A stretch of 64,000 bases of DNA from Falsiroseomonas sp050563535 (GTDB lineage: Bacteria; Pseudomonadota; Alphaproteobacteria; Acetobacterales; Acetobacteraceae). The position numbers were made by a program, and so were the translations under genes. Within the stretch, counting starts at the first letter, position 1; each line of letters starts with the position of its first letter. Below the pieces are notes generated by a model that was not told where the DNA came from, did not search any database, and saw only the letters and a list, made by a program, of their open reading frames with translations. Shown here piece after piece: positions 30,771-37,733 of this stretch. Location: assembly GCF_050563535.1 (NCBI RefSeq), contig NZ_JBNXUO010000012.1, positions 62,001 to 126,000 of the forward strand. Reading direction: 5' to 3'.

Positions 30771-32189
30771 GTGGCGCAAGCGAGGCTGACCGAAGGCGAG
30801 GAGATCGACGGCTTCCGCATCGGCGCCGCCGTGCATGTCGGCGGCATGGCGGCGCTGTGGGAGGTGACGCATCCCGACCACGACCTGCCCATGCTGATGA
30901 AGGTGCCGCGCATCGCGGAGGGGGAGGACCCGGCCGCCATCGTGTCCTTCGAGATGGAGCAGATGATCCTGCCGCGCCTGTCGGGGCCGCATGTGCCGCG
31001 CTTCGTCGCGGCCGGCGGCTTCGACGTGCAGCCCTACCTGGTGATGGAGCGCATCGCGGGGGCGAGCCTGCTGCCGCTGGTGGAGAAGCTGCCCCTGCCG
31101 GTGGAGCGCGTGGCCGAGATCGGCGCGCGCGTGGCGGATGCGCTGGATGCGCTGCACCGGCAGCATCTGGTGCACCTGGACGTGAAGCCCTCCAACATCC
31201 TGACGCGGGAGAGCGGGGAGGCGGTGCTGATCGATTTCGGCCTGTCCCGCCACGCCCAGCTGCCCGACCTGATGGAGGAGGAGTTCCGCCTGCCCTACGG
31301 CACCGCGCCCTACATGGCGCCGGAACAGGTGATGGGGATCCGCAGCGAGCCGCGCAGCGATCTCTTCGCGCTCGGCGCGATGCTGTATTTCTTCACGACC
31401 GGCACGCGGCCCCATGGCGACCCGCAGCGCCTGTCAGGCCTGAAGCGCCGGCTGTGGCGCGACCCGCAGCCGCCGCGGAAGCTGCGCCGGGACTGCCCCG
31501 ACTGGCTGCAGGAGATCATCCTGCGCTGCCTGGAGGTGCTGCCGGAACGGCGCCACCCCACCGCCGCGCAGCTTGCCTACGACCTGCGCAACCCTGACAG
31601 CGTCGCGCTCACCGCGCGGGCGCGCAAGGAAAGCCAGGACGGATGGGCCAGGACCTTCCAGCGCCGCTTCCACCCGGACCACCGGCCGAGCTTCCGCCGC
31701 GCCGACCCGGCGGAGGAGATCGACGCGGCGCCGATCGTCGCGGTGGCCGTCGACCTCGGCGCGGACCGGGTGCTGGAGGAGGCGCTGCGCGTCACCGTCG
31801 GCCACATCCTGGCGACGCTGCCGGGCGCGCGGCTCGCCTGCCTCAACGTGCTGCGGCAGAACCGCATCGCGCTCGACACCACGCTCGACGAGGAGGGGCG
31901 GAACAAGCACCTCCAGCGGCTGGTGGAGCTGCGCCACTGGGCGCAGCCGCTCGGCCTGCCCGAAGGCCGCGCGACCTTCCATGTGCTGGAGGCGGTGAAC
32001 CCCGCCGCGGCCATCCTGGAACATGCGCGGGTGAACGGCATCGACCACATCGTGATGGGCGCGCGCACCAATTCGCTGCGCCGCAAGGTGCTGGGCAGCG
32101 TCAGCGCGGAAGTCGCCTCGGAAGCGCCGTGCAGCGTCACCGTCGTCCGCGCCCGCCCGGGCGCGGGGCCGCGCGCGGACCCGGCGTAG
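30771..32189 (+). CDS. Ser/Thr protein kinase fused to universal stress protein domain
   Basis: A 472-residue cytoplasmic fusion. The kinase (1-~280) has a degenerate glycine loop (GAAVHVGGMA), Lys44 (MLMKVPR), HLDVKPSN with catalytic Asp137 (HLD in place of HRD), IDFGLS with Asp155, and PYMAPEQ. Residues ~320-465 are a UspA domain with the ATP-binding pattern MGARTNSLRRKVLGSVSAEV. No transmembrane segment. The start is GTG at 30771 after GGGGGCGC. NCBI-style annotation recognises such bifunctional kinase/USP proteins in other proteobacteria; the USP part may sense nucleotide and gate the kinase. The operon partner is a metallophosphoesterase. Confidence 0.9.
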   Translation: MAQARLTEGEEIDGFRIGAAVHVGGMAALWEVTHPDHDLPMLMKVPRIAEGEDPAAIVSFEMEQMILPRLSGPHVPRFVAAGGFDVQPYLVMERIAGASLLPLVEKLPLPVERVAEIGARVADALDALHRQHLVHLDVKPSNILTRESGEAVLIDFGLSRHAQLPDLMEEEFRLPYGTAPYMAPEQVMGIRSEPRSDLFALGAMLYFFTTGTRPHGDPQRLSGLKRRLWRDPQPPRKLRRDCPDWLQEIILRCLEVLPERRHPTAAQLAYDLRNPDSVALTARARKESQDGWARTFQRRFHPDHRPSFRRADPAEEIDAAPIVAVAVDLGADRVLEEALRVTVGHILATLPGARLACLNVLRQNRIALDTTLDEEGRNKHLQRLVELRHWAQPLGLPEGRATFHVLEAVNPAAAILEHARVNGIDHIVMGARTNSLRRKVLGSVSAEVASEAPCSVTVVRARPGAGPRADPA

Positions 32190-32226
32190 GCGCCGCGTCC
32201 CCCCGGCGTCATGCACTGACCCACCC

Positions 32227-32300
32227 GGCCTGCGCAGCAGGCCGAGCGGCCGAATGGCCGCCGCGGCAGGTGCCGCGAAGCCCAGCCGGCGGATGCCGGC
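32227..32300. repeat. Cluster of four small inverted repeats between convergent genes
   Basis: Four perfect hairpins in series: 32227-32243 (stem 7, loop GCA), 32246-32261 (stem 6, loop GAAT), 32262-32277 (stem 7, loop GG) and 32285-32300 (stem 6, loop GGAT). All are GC-rich. They lie between the kinase-USP gene and the convergent cytochrome gene, next to the stronger hairpin at 32332-32358. They may be a REP/BIME-like intergenic repeat or a compound terminator. Confidence 0.6.
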
Positions 32301-32331
32301 GCCCGGCGATTGAGGGTACAGGAAAAGCATG

Positions 32332-32358
32332 CGATCGGTCGAAGCATTCGACCGATCG
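32332..32358 (-). terminator. Strong hairpin terminator of the soxC-cytochrome operon
   Basis: A perfect 12-bp stem (CGATCGGTCGAA paired with TTCGACCGATCG) closes a 3-nt loop and begins 2 nt after the cytochrome stop codon. On the minus strand a CTTTTCC tract follows a few nt later, so intrinsic termination is likely. In the plus direction it could also stop readthrough from the kinase-USP gene. Confidence 0.7.
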
Positions 32359-32360
32359 TA

Positions 32361-32933
32361 TCAGCGGCCGCCGCAGTTCCGTTCGCAGGCGGTGTTGGCG
32401 ATGTCGGGTCGGGGGTCCGGGCCGGTGAAGCCGCCGGCATTGGGCATTCGCACCGCGGGCAGGCTGCGCGCGTCCAGCACTGCATCCCCGGGCAGGATGC
32501 CGTTGATGTTCAGCAGGTAGGCGGTGACGGCATAGACCTGGTCGGGCGCGAGCGACTGCGGCGCGTTGAAGGGCATCGCGCGGTTCACGTAGTCGTAGAT
32601 GGTGGTGGCGTGGGGCCAGAAGCTGCCGATGGTGCGGATCGGCCGCGCGGCCGTCAGCGAGCCCTGGCCGCCGGCCAGCCTGTCCATCTGCCCGCCCTGT
32701 CCAGCCTCGCCGTGGCAGGACGCGCATTGCTCGGCGAAGATCGCCGCGCCCTCGCGCACGCTGCCGCGCCCTTCCGGCAGGCCGCTGCCGTCGGGCGCCA
32801 CGTCGATGTCCCAGCCCCGGATCTCCGCCTCCGTCGCGGGGGTGCCGAAGCCGAAGCGGCGCTGCGCGTCGGCGGGAAGCGCGGCGACGGCGACGAAGGC
32901 CAGGGCGAGCAGGCAGCCTTCATGCATTCGCAT
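32361..32933 (-). CDS. Sulfite dehydrogenase cytochrome c subunit (SoxD/SorB-like)
   Basis: A 190-residue periplasmic monohaem cytochrome c, the probable electron acceptor of the adjacent molybdoenzyme. A signal peptide (LLALAFVAVAALPADA) is followed by a haem site CASCH, and by NRAMPFNAPQSLAPDQVYAVTAYLLNINGI with the axial Met region. Length fits single-haem SorB or truncated SoxD rather than dihaem SoxD (~380 residues). It ends with a Cys pair (CERNC) seen in SoxD-like proteins. Its start overlaps the soxC stop by 14 nt (an alternative ATG at 32927 overlaps by 8), so the two are coupled. Confidence 0.88.
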   Translation of the reverse strand: MRMHEGCLLALAFVAVAALPADAQRRFGFGTPATEAEIRGWDIDVAPDGSGLPEGRGSVREGAAIFAEQCASCHGEAGQGGQMDRLAGGQGSLTAARPIRTIGSFWPHATTIYDYVNRAMPFNAPQSLAPDQVYAVTAYLLNINGILPGDAVLDARSLPAVRMPNAGGFTGPDPRPDIANTACERNCGGR

Positions 32934-34203
32934 TGGTGATCTCCCCGGCGGCGGACAGTTTCCAGCCCTGGATCGCGTTGTAGTGGTAGAGGCTTTCGGT
33001 CCCGCGCGCCGCGATGAGCTGGCGGCGCGTCGGCTGGACGTAGCCGGTCTCGTCCACCGCGCGGCTCTGCAATTCGCAGGGGCGGCCGTCCCAGTCGAAG
33101 GCGAAGCGGAAGCGCGTCAGGCAGCGCGGCAGCACCGGCTCCTGCAGGGCCGCCGGCCGCCAGCTTTCCCCGCCATCGGTCGAGACATCCACCCGCGCGA
33201 TGCGGCCATGGCCGGACCAGGCGAGGCCGGAGACCTCGTGGAACCCGGCCCCCCGCAGCGGGCGGTCGGAGGAGGGGTGGGTGATGAGGGACTTCGCCTC
33301 CATCACGAAGGTGAACTGCCGCGCCGTGCCGTCCGGCATCAGGTCGGTGTATTTCGACGTCTCCTCCCGCGTCTGGAAGGGACGCTCGCCGAGTTCGAGG
33401 CGGCGCAGCCACTTGATCCACATGTTGCCCTCGTAGCCGGGCAGGGCGAGCCGGATGGGGTAGCCCTGCTCGGGGCGCAGGGCCTCTCCGTTCTGGGCGT
33501 AGACGACCATGGCGTCGTCCATCGCCTTCTCCAGCGGGATGCTGCGGGTCATCGCCGCGGCGTCCGCGCCTTCCGCCAGCAGCCAGGCCGCGCCGGGCTT
33601 CACGCCCGCTTCCTCCAGCAGGGTGCGCAGCCGCACGCCCGTCCATTCGCAGCAGCTGATCAGCCCGTGCGCGAGCTGCACCGAATGGATGGGCGAGCGC
33701 CGCCATTCGGAGGAGGAATTGCCCGAGCATTCGAGGAAGTGGATCCGCGATTCCGAAGGGAAGCGCCGCAGGTCATCCATGGTGAAGATCAGCGGCCGTT
33801 CCACCAGGCCGTGCAGCATCAGGCGGTGCTGCGCGGGGTCTATGTCCGGCACGCCGCCATGGTGGCGTTCGAAGACCAGCCCGTTCGGCGTGATGATCCC
33901 CTGCAGGTCCTGGATGGGCGTGCGGCTGGAGGCCGCGGTGTCGGTCGGGGACCGTTCGCGCGCCCGGCGCACCACATTCGCCTCGTGCCGGGACGGCAGG
34001 CCATAGGGCGGCGACATGGTGGGGCGGCCCTGGACGCGCATCCATTCCGGCACGTTGGGCGGCAGGTTGGATGCCGCCCCCTGGGCCAGCGCCGCCACGG
34101 GTGCGAGCGCCGCGGAAGCCGCCGCGGCCTGCGCCCCGCCGCGCAGAAGCGCGCGGCGTCCGGGCAGGGCCTGCCCTCCACCCGCCTTGTCGTCCTTGTC
34201 CAT
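32920..34203 (-). CDS. soxC: Sulfite/sulfane dehydrogenase molybdopterin subunit (SoxC-like)
   Basis: A 427-residue periplasmic sulfite-oxidase-family enzyme. A Tat-type signal (RRALLRGGAQAAAASAA...ALAQ) precedes the SUOX molybdopterin domain: ERHHGGVPDIDPAQHRLMLHG, FLECSGNSSSEWR with the Mo-ligating Cys, and a C-terminal dimerisation domain (HEVSGLAWSGHGRIARVDVSTDGG). The HHGGVPDIDP signature favours SoxC over SorA. GGGAGGAG precedes the ATG at 34203. soxXYZAB are not in the window, so it probably serves sulfite oxidation outside a full Sox system. It lies 98 bp downstream of a TctC gene in the same orientation and could share that transcript. Confidence 0.88.
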   Translation of the reverse strand: MDKDDKAGGGQALPGRRALLRGGAQAAAASAALAPVAALAQGAASNLPPNVPEWMRVQGRPTMSPPYGLPSRHEANVVRRARERSPTDTAASSRTPIQDLQGIITPNGLVFERHHGGVPDIDPAQHRLMLHGLVERPLIFTMDDLRRFPSESRIHFLECSGNSSSEWRRSPIHSVQLAHGLISCCEWTGVRLRTLLEEAGVKPGAAWLLAEGADAAAMTRSIPLEKAMDDAMVVYAQNGEALRPEQGYPIRLALPGYEGNMWIKWLRRLELGERPFQTREETSKYTDLMPDGTARQFTFVMEAKSLITHPSSDRPLRGAGFHEVSGLAWSGHGRIARVDVSTDGGESWRPAALQEPVLPRCLTRFRFAFDWDGRPCELQSRAVDETGYVQPTRRQLIAARGTESLYHYNAIQGWKLSAAGEITNANA

Positions 34204-34301
34204 CCGCTCCTCCCGAGAGCCGTGACCGTGTCTGGCGGCGAGCCTAGCGCAAGCGGGCCGGGGGCTTCCGCCACTCCTCGACATGTGACCGTGCCGCCGC
34301 G

Positions 34302-35282
34302 TCAGCGTTCGCCAACGGGCCGCCAGGCGATCTCCTGCGCGATCTGCCGGTAGGCGGCCGTCTCCCCCGCGAGGGTGCGGCCGAGTTCCTCCGGCGTCGA
34401 AGGCTCGATCTCGACGCCGATGGCGGCCAGGCGCTGCACCACGCCGGCGTCCTCGGCGAAGGCGCGCGTCTCCGCCGCCAGCCGCTCCACGATGGGGCGC
34501 GGCGTCTCGGCGGGGACGAAGATGCCGAACCAGTTCACGGCGCTGACCTGCGACTCCCCCGTCTCGAGGAAGGTGGGCACGCCCGGCAGCAGCGCGGCGC
34601 GGCGCGGGCCGGTGACGCCAAGGGCGCGCAGCCGCCCTTCCTGGATGTGCGGCAGCAGCACGGGGGTCAGCGCGAAGACCGTGTCCACCCGCCCGGCGAT
34701 GGCATCGGTCGTCGCCTGCGCGCCGCCGCGATAGCCGACATGCTCGAATTCCATGTTCGACCGGCGGTTCATCGCGGCCACCTGGAAGTCCAGCTGCGCG
34801 CTCGCCACCGTGTAGCGCCCGGGCTCCCGCCGGGCGAGCAGGATCGCCTCGCGCAGGTCGCGGGCGGGGAAGGCCGGGCGCGTCGCGAGCACGTAGGGGA
34901 TGCGGCCGATGCCGCCGACGGGGGCGAGCGCGGTCAGCGCATCGAAGCCGGGGAAGGGACCGGCGGCCGCGTTGATGGCGAGCGAGGCCTGGCCGAACAG
35001 CAGCGTGTAGCCATCCGGCGCGGCACGGGCGCCGGCCTCGCTGCCGATGTTGGTCTGCGCGCCCGGGCGGTTCTCCACCACGACGGCCTGGCCGATGCGC
35101 TGGCGCAGGAAGTCGGCATAGGGTCGCGCGACCTGGTCGTTCGTCCCGCCGGCGGGATAGGGGACGATGAGGCGGAGAGCGCGCGCCGGCCAGGCCTCCG
35201 GCGCCTGCGCCCTGGCCGGCGCGGCGAGCGCGCCGGCGGCCGAGGCGCACCACGCGATGTCGAGGAGTGTCCGCCTGTGCAT
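34302..35282 (-). CDS. Tripartite tricarboxylate transporter receptor (Bug/TctC family)
   Basis: A 326-residue periplasmic binding protein for a carboxylate or similar organic anion. Signal peptide RRTLLDIAWCASAAGALAAPARAQA, then family motifs LRLIVPYPAGGTNDQVARPYADFL, VVVENRPGAQTNIGSEAGARAAPDGYTLL, EFEHVGYRGGAQATTDAIAGRVD and LPGVPTFLETG. The ATG at 35282 has GGGGGAAG upstream; one 24 nt earlier is less likely. No TctA/TctB membrane genes are adjacent, as is usual for orphan Bug proteins. It appears to be in the biotin carboxylase operon (53-bp gap to the acyl-CoA ligase gene). Ligand unknown. Confidence 0.93.
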   Translation of the reverse strand: MHRRTLLDIAWCASAAGALAAPARAQAPEAWPARALRLIVPYPAGGTNDQVARPYADFLRQRIGQAVVVENRPGAQTNIGSEAGARAAPDGYTLLFGQASLAINAAAGPFPGFDALTALAPVGGIGRIPYVLATRPAFPARDLREAILLARREPGRYTVASAQLDFQVAAMNRRSNMEFEHVGYRGGAQATTDAIAGRVDTVFALTPVLLPHIQEGRLRALGVTGPRRAALLPGVPTFLETGESQVSAVNWFGIFVPAETPRPIVERLAAETRAFAEDAGVVQRLAAIGVEIEPSTPEELGRTLAGETAAYRQIAQEIAWRPVGER

Positions 35283-35309
35283 CGCTTCCCCCGTGTGCTT
35301 CGTCATCCG

Positions 35310-35356
35310 TCAGTCCGGCGCGTCCCGCGCCGTTTCAGTCCGGCGCGTCCCGCGCC
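35310..35356. repeat. 22-bp tandem direct repeat spanning a stop codon
   Basis: Positions 35310-35331 and 35335-35356 are identical over 22 bp, separated by 3 bp. The right copy encodes the last six residues (ARDAPD) and TGA of the acyl-CoA ligase gene. The left copy is an untranslated duplicate just downstream. Replication slippage is the simplest origin. Confidence 0.85.
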
Positions 35357-36792
35357 AGGGCCTCGCGCGCCAGGAACGCCTCATGCGCACGCAGCGCGGC
35401 GAGCGCCGCGGCGGCGGCCGGCAGTTCGTCGAAGACCGGGATGCCGGCCGCCAGCGCGCGTGTGCGATAGGTGCGGCGCAGCTCCTCCGTCGCCGCGTCC
35501 CCGTCGGAGCGCAGGACCAGTACGAAATGCCCGCCCCCCCGGTGTTCCGCCCGCACCCGCAGGGCGGAGGCCATGAGGGAGCCGAGCAGGTCCACCTCCG
35601 CGTAGCCGAGCAGGACCGGCATGTTCAGGTGCATCACGACGGCGTCCGGCGCCGCATGGGCGTAGACGGCGCGCAGGATGCCCTCCGCGACGCGCCCCTC
35701 CTCCAGCCGCAGCGCGTTGCCCGGCACGTCGATGGGGTTGGCCAGGCTCGACCCCGGCGGCACCTTCAGCCGCCCCAGGGCCGCCTGCGCCTCACCCCCG
35801 AAGGGCGGCACGTCGAAGCCGTGGCGGACGAAGGCGTCGGTGGCCAGCACGCTGGTGCCGCCGCCATTGCCGAACAGCGCGACGCGCCGCAGCGGGCTGT
35901 CCGCGCGCGGCGCGAGGAGCTGGAAGGCGAGCAGCGCGTCGAGGAAGCCGTCCAGCGTGTCCGTCATGGCCACGCCCGCCTGCCGCGCCATCGCCATCCA
36001 CAGCCGGTGGTCGGAGGCGAGGGAGCCGGTGTGGGACGCCGCGGCGCGCTGCCCTTCGCGCGTCTGGCCGCCCTTCAGCAGCACCACCGGCTTCGCGCCG
36101 CGCGTGGCGCGCAGCAGGTCGAAGATGCGCCGTGCGTCGCGCGCATCCTCGAGGTAGAGGCCGATGACCCGCGTGGCGGGATCGGCCAGCAGGTAGTCGA
36201 GCAGGTCCGCGGTGCCGAGATCGGCGCAGTTGCCCATCGTGACCAGCGCGCTGAGGCCGAGCCCGCGCACCCGCCCCCGCCGCAGGATGTCGAGCGAGAG
36301 GCCGCCGCTCTGCGACAGGATGCCGATGCTGCCGGGGGTGGGATCGACGCCGTCGAAGAAGGTCAGGCCCCCGCGCGGCGAATGGGTGCCGAGGCAGTTC
36401 GGGCCGAGGATGCGCACGCCCGCCGCGGCGGCGGCGGCGAGCAGCCGGTCCTGCAGCGCCGCGCCGCCTTCCACCTCGGCGAAGCCGCTCGACATCACCT
36501 GCGCGAAGCGGACTCGGCCGCGCGCGGCGGCGATGGCGTCCGGCACGCGTTCGGCGCCGATCGCGACGATGGCGTAGTCCACCACCCCCGGCGTCTCGCC
36601 GAGGCTCCGGAAGGCTGGCAGCCCCTCGACCTCGGCCGCGGACGGGTGCACGGGCCAGATCGCGCCGTCATAGCCGAAGGCGCGCAGCCGCCGGATGAAG
36701 GCGTTGCCGAGCCCGCCGCCCCCCGGCGAGGCGCCGAGCACGGCGACGCTGCGCGGTGTGAACAGCGGCGCGAAGGCGTCCAGCACGCTCAT
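35335..36792 (-). CDS. ADP-forming acyl-CoA ligase, alpha-type (CoA-binding/succinyl-CoA ligase-like) subunit
   Basis: A 485-residue CoA-binding plus ligase_CoA module of the acetyl-CoA synthetase (NDP-forming) family. It makes an acyl-CoA from a carboxylate, CoA and ATP through a phospho-His intermediate. Signatures: SVAVLGASP..GGLGNAFIRRL, ILGPNCLGTHSPRGGLTF, GSIGILSQSGGLS, MGNCADLGTADLL and AASHTGSLASDHR with the phosphorylated His. The ATP-grasp half is the separate upstream gene, overlapping by 4 nt, so the enzyme is split. Acyl substrate unknown; the carboxylase operon suggests a short carboxylate destined for carboxylation. Confidence 0.9.
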   Translation of the reverse strand: MSVLDAFAPLFTPRSVAVLGASPGGGGLGNAFIRRLRAFGYDGAIWPVHPSAAEVEGLPAFRSLGETPGVVDYAIVAIGAERVPDAIAAARGRVRFAQVMSSGFAEVEGGAALQDRLLAAAAAAGVRILGPNCLGTHSPRGGLTFFDGVDPTPGSIGILSQSGGLSLDILRRGRVRGLGLSALVTMGNCADLGTADLLDYLLADPATRVIGLYLEDARDARRIFDLLRATRGAKPVVLLKGGQTREGQRAAASHTGSLASDHRLWMAMARQAGVAMTDTLDGFLDALLAFQLLAPRADSPLRRVALFGNGGGTSVLATDAFVRHGFDVPPFGGEAQAALGRLKVPPGSSLANPIDVPGNALRLEEGRVAEGILRAVYAHAAPDAVVMHLNMPVLLGYAEVDLLGSLMASALRVRAEHRGGGHFVLVLRSDGDAATEELRRTYRTRALAAGIPVFDELPAAAAALAALRAHEAFLAREALARDAPD

Positions 36793-37502
36793 CGCGGCGC
36801 GCCCAGCAGGATGCGCGCATCCGCGGCGACCGCGCCGGCGGCGGAGACGATCAGCGGGTTGATGTCGATCTCCCGGATGCCGAGGGCGGGGTCCGCCATC
36901 AGCCCCCCCGCGCCGCCGAGGCGCAGCAACACGTCGCAGATCGCGTCCTCGTCCGCCGCGACGCCGCCTCGGGCGCCGCGCAGGACGGGCAGGGCCTTCA
37001 GCTCCTCCAGCATGTCGCGCGCCTCGTGCCGGCGGATCGGGCAGATGCGGAAGGCGATGTCGGCGAAGACCTCGACGAAGATGCCGCCGAGGCCGAGCAT
37101 GACCACCGGGCCGAAGCGCGCATCCACCATGCCGCCGACCACCACCTCGTGCCCCGGCGGCGCCATCTCCTCCACCAGGAAGGCCTGCGGGGCATGGGCG
37201 GCGATGACGGGGCTGGCGAGCATCGCATCCCGCGCCGCGCGTACCGCCGCGGCGTCGGGCAGGCGCAGCCGCACGCCGCCGGCGTCGCTCTTGTGCAGCA
37301 GGCCTGGGGCCATGACCTTCAGCGCGAAGGGCGGCGAAAGGCCGGCCAGCGCCGCGGCGGGATCTCCCCCGGCGCTGATCACCGCGGAACGCGGCACGGC
37401 GATGCCATGGGCGGCGAGCAGCCGCTTGGCCGCGGCCTCGTCCAGCGCGTCGCGAGGGCCGGCCGCGGGATCGGCCGCCGCCCGGGTGCCGCCTTCCGGC
37501 AT
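36789..37502 (-). CDS. ADP-forming acyl-CoA ligase, ATP-grasp (beta) subunit
   Basis: A 237-residue ATP-grasp partner of the alpha-type subunit that follows. Signatures: LLAAHGIAVPRSAVISAGGDPAAA, FALKVMAPGLLHKSDAGGVRL (ATP-grasp Lys), FLVEEMAPPGHEVVVGGMVDARFGPVVMLGLGGIFVEV, and EIDINPLIV with metal-binding acidic residues. It overlaps the biotin carrier gene by 1 nt and the alpha-type gene by 4 nt. The size is normal for a stand-alone beta subunit. Confidence 0.9.
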   Translation of the reverse strand: MPEGGTRAAADPAAGPRDALDEAAAKRLLAAHGIAVPRSAVISAGGDPAAALAGLSPPFALKVMAPGLLHKSDAGGVRLRLPDAAAVRAARDAMLASPVIAAHAPQAFLVEEMAPPGHEVVVGGMVDARFGPVVMLGLGGIFVEVFADIAFRICPIRRHEARDMLEELKALPVLRGARGGVAADEDAICDVLLRLGGAGGLMADPALGIREIDINPLIVSAAGAVAADARILLGAPR

Positions 37503-37723
37503 CAGGCTTCCATCACCGCCACGAGGCTGCCTTCGGACACCGCATCGCCTTCGCGCACCGCGATCTCCCGCACCGTGCCGGCTTCGGGGGCCATGACGGG
37601 GATCTCCATCTTCATGGATTCCAGGATCATGATCGGCTCCTCCTCCTCCGCCCGGTCGCCGGGGCGGAGGAGGACCTTCCAGACCGATCCGGAGATTTCC
37701 GACTTCACCTCGATGCGGGCCAT
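37502..37723 (-). CDS. Biotin carboxyl carrier protein (minimal)
   Basis: A 73-residue biotinyl domain with biotinylation motif ESMKMEIP; the Lys between the two Met is the attachment site for BirA. It has no N-terminal extension, so it is a free-standing swinging arm that shuttles carboxybiotin between biotin carboxylase and carboxyltransferase. The cluster has one such carrier but two carboxyltransferases. A BirA gene lies 3.8 kb away beside the regulator. Confidence 0.95.
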   Translation of the reverse strand: MARIEVKSEISGSVWKVLLRPGDRAEEEEPIMILESMKMEIPVMAPEAGTVREIAVREGDAVSEGSLVAVMEA

Positions 37724-37733
37724 GGGTCGTTCC

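Noticed and set aside
34222..34293. 9-bp direct repeat GTGACCGTG at 34222 and 34285 upstream of soxC
   Set aside because: Too short and too far apart to support a regulatory claim without comparative data.
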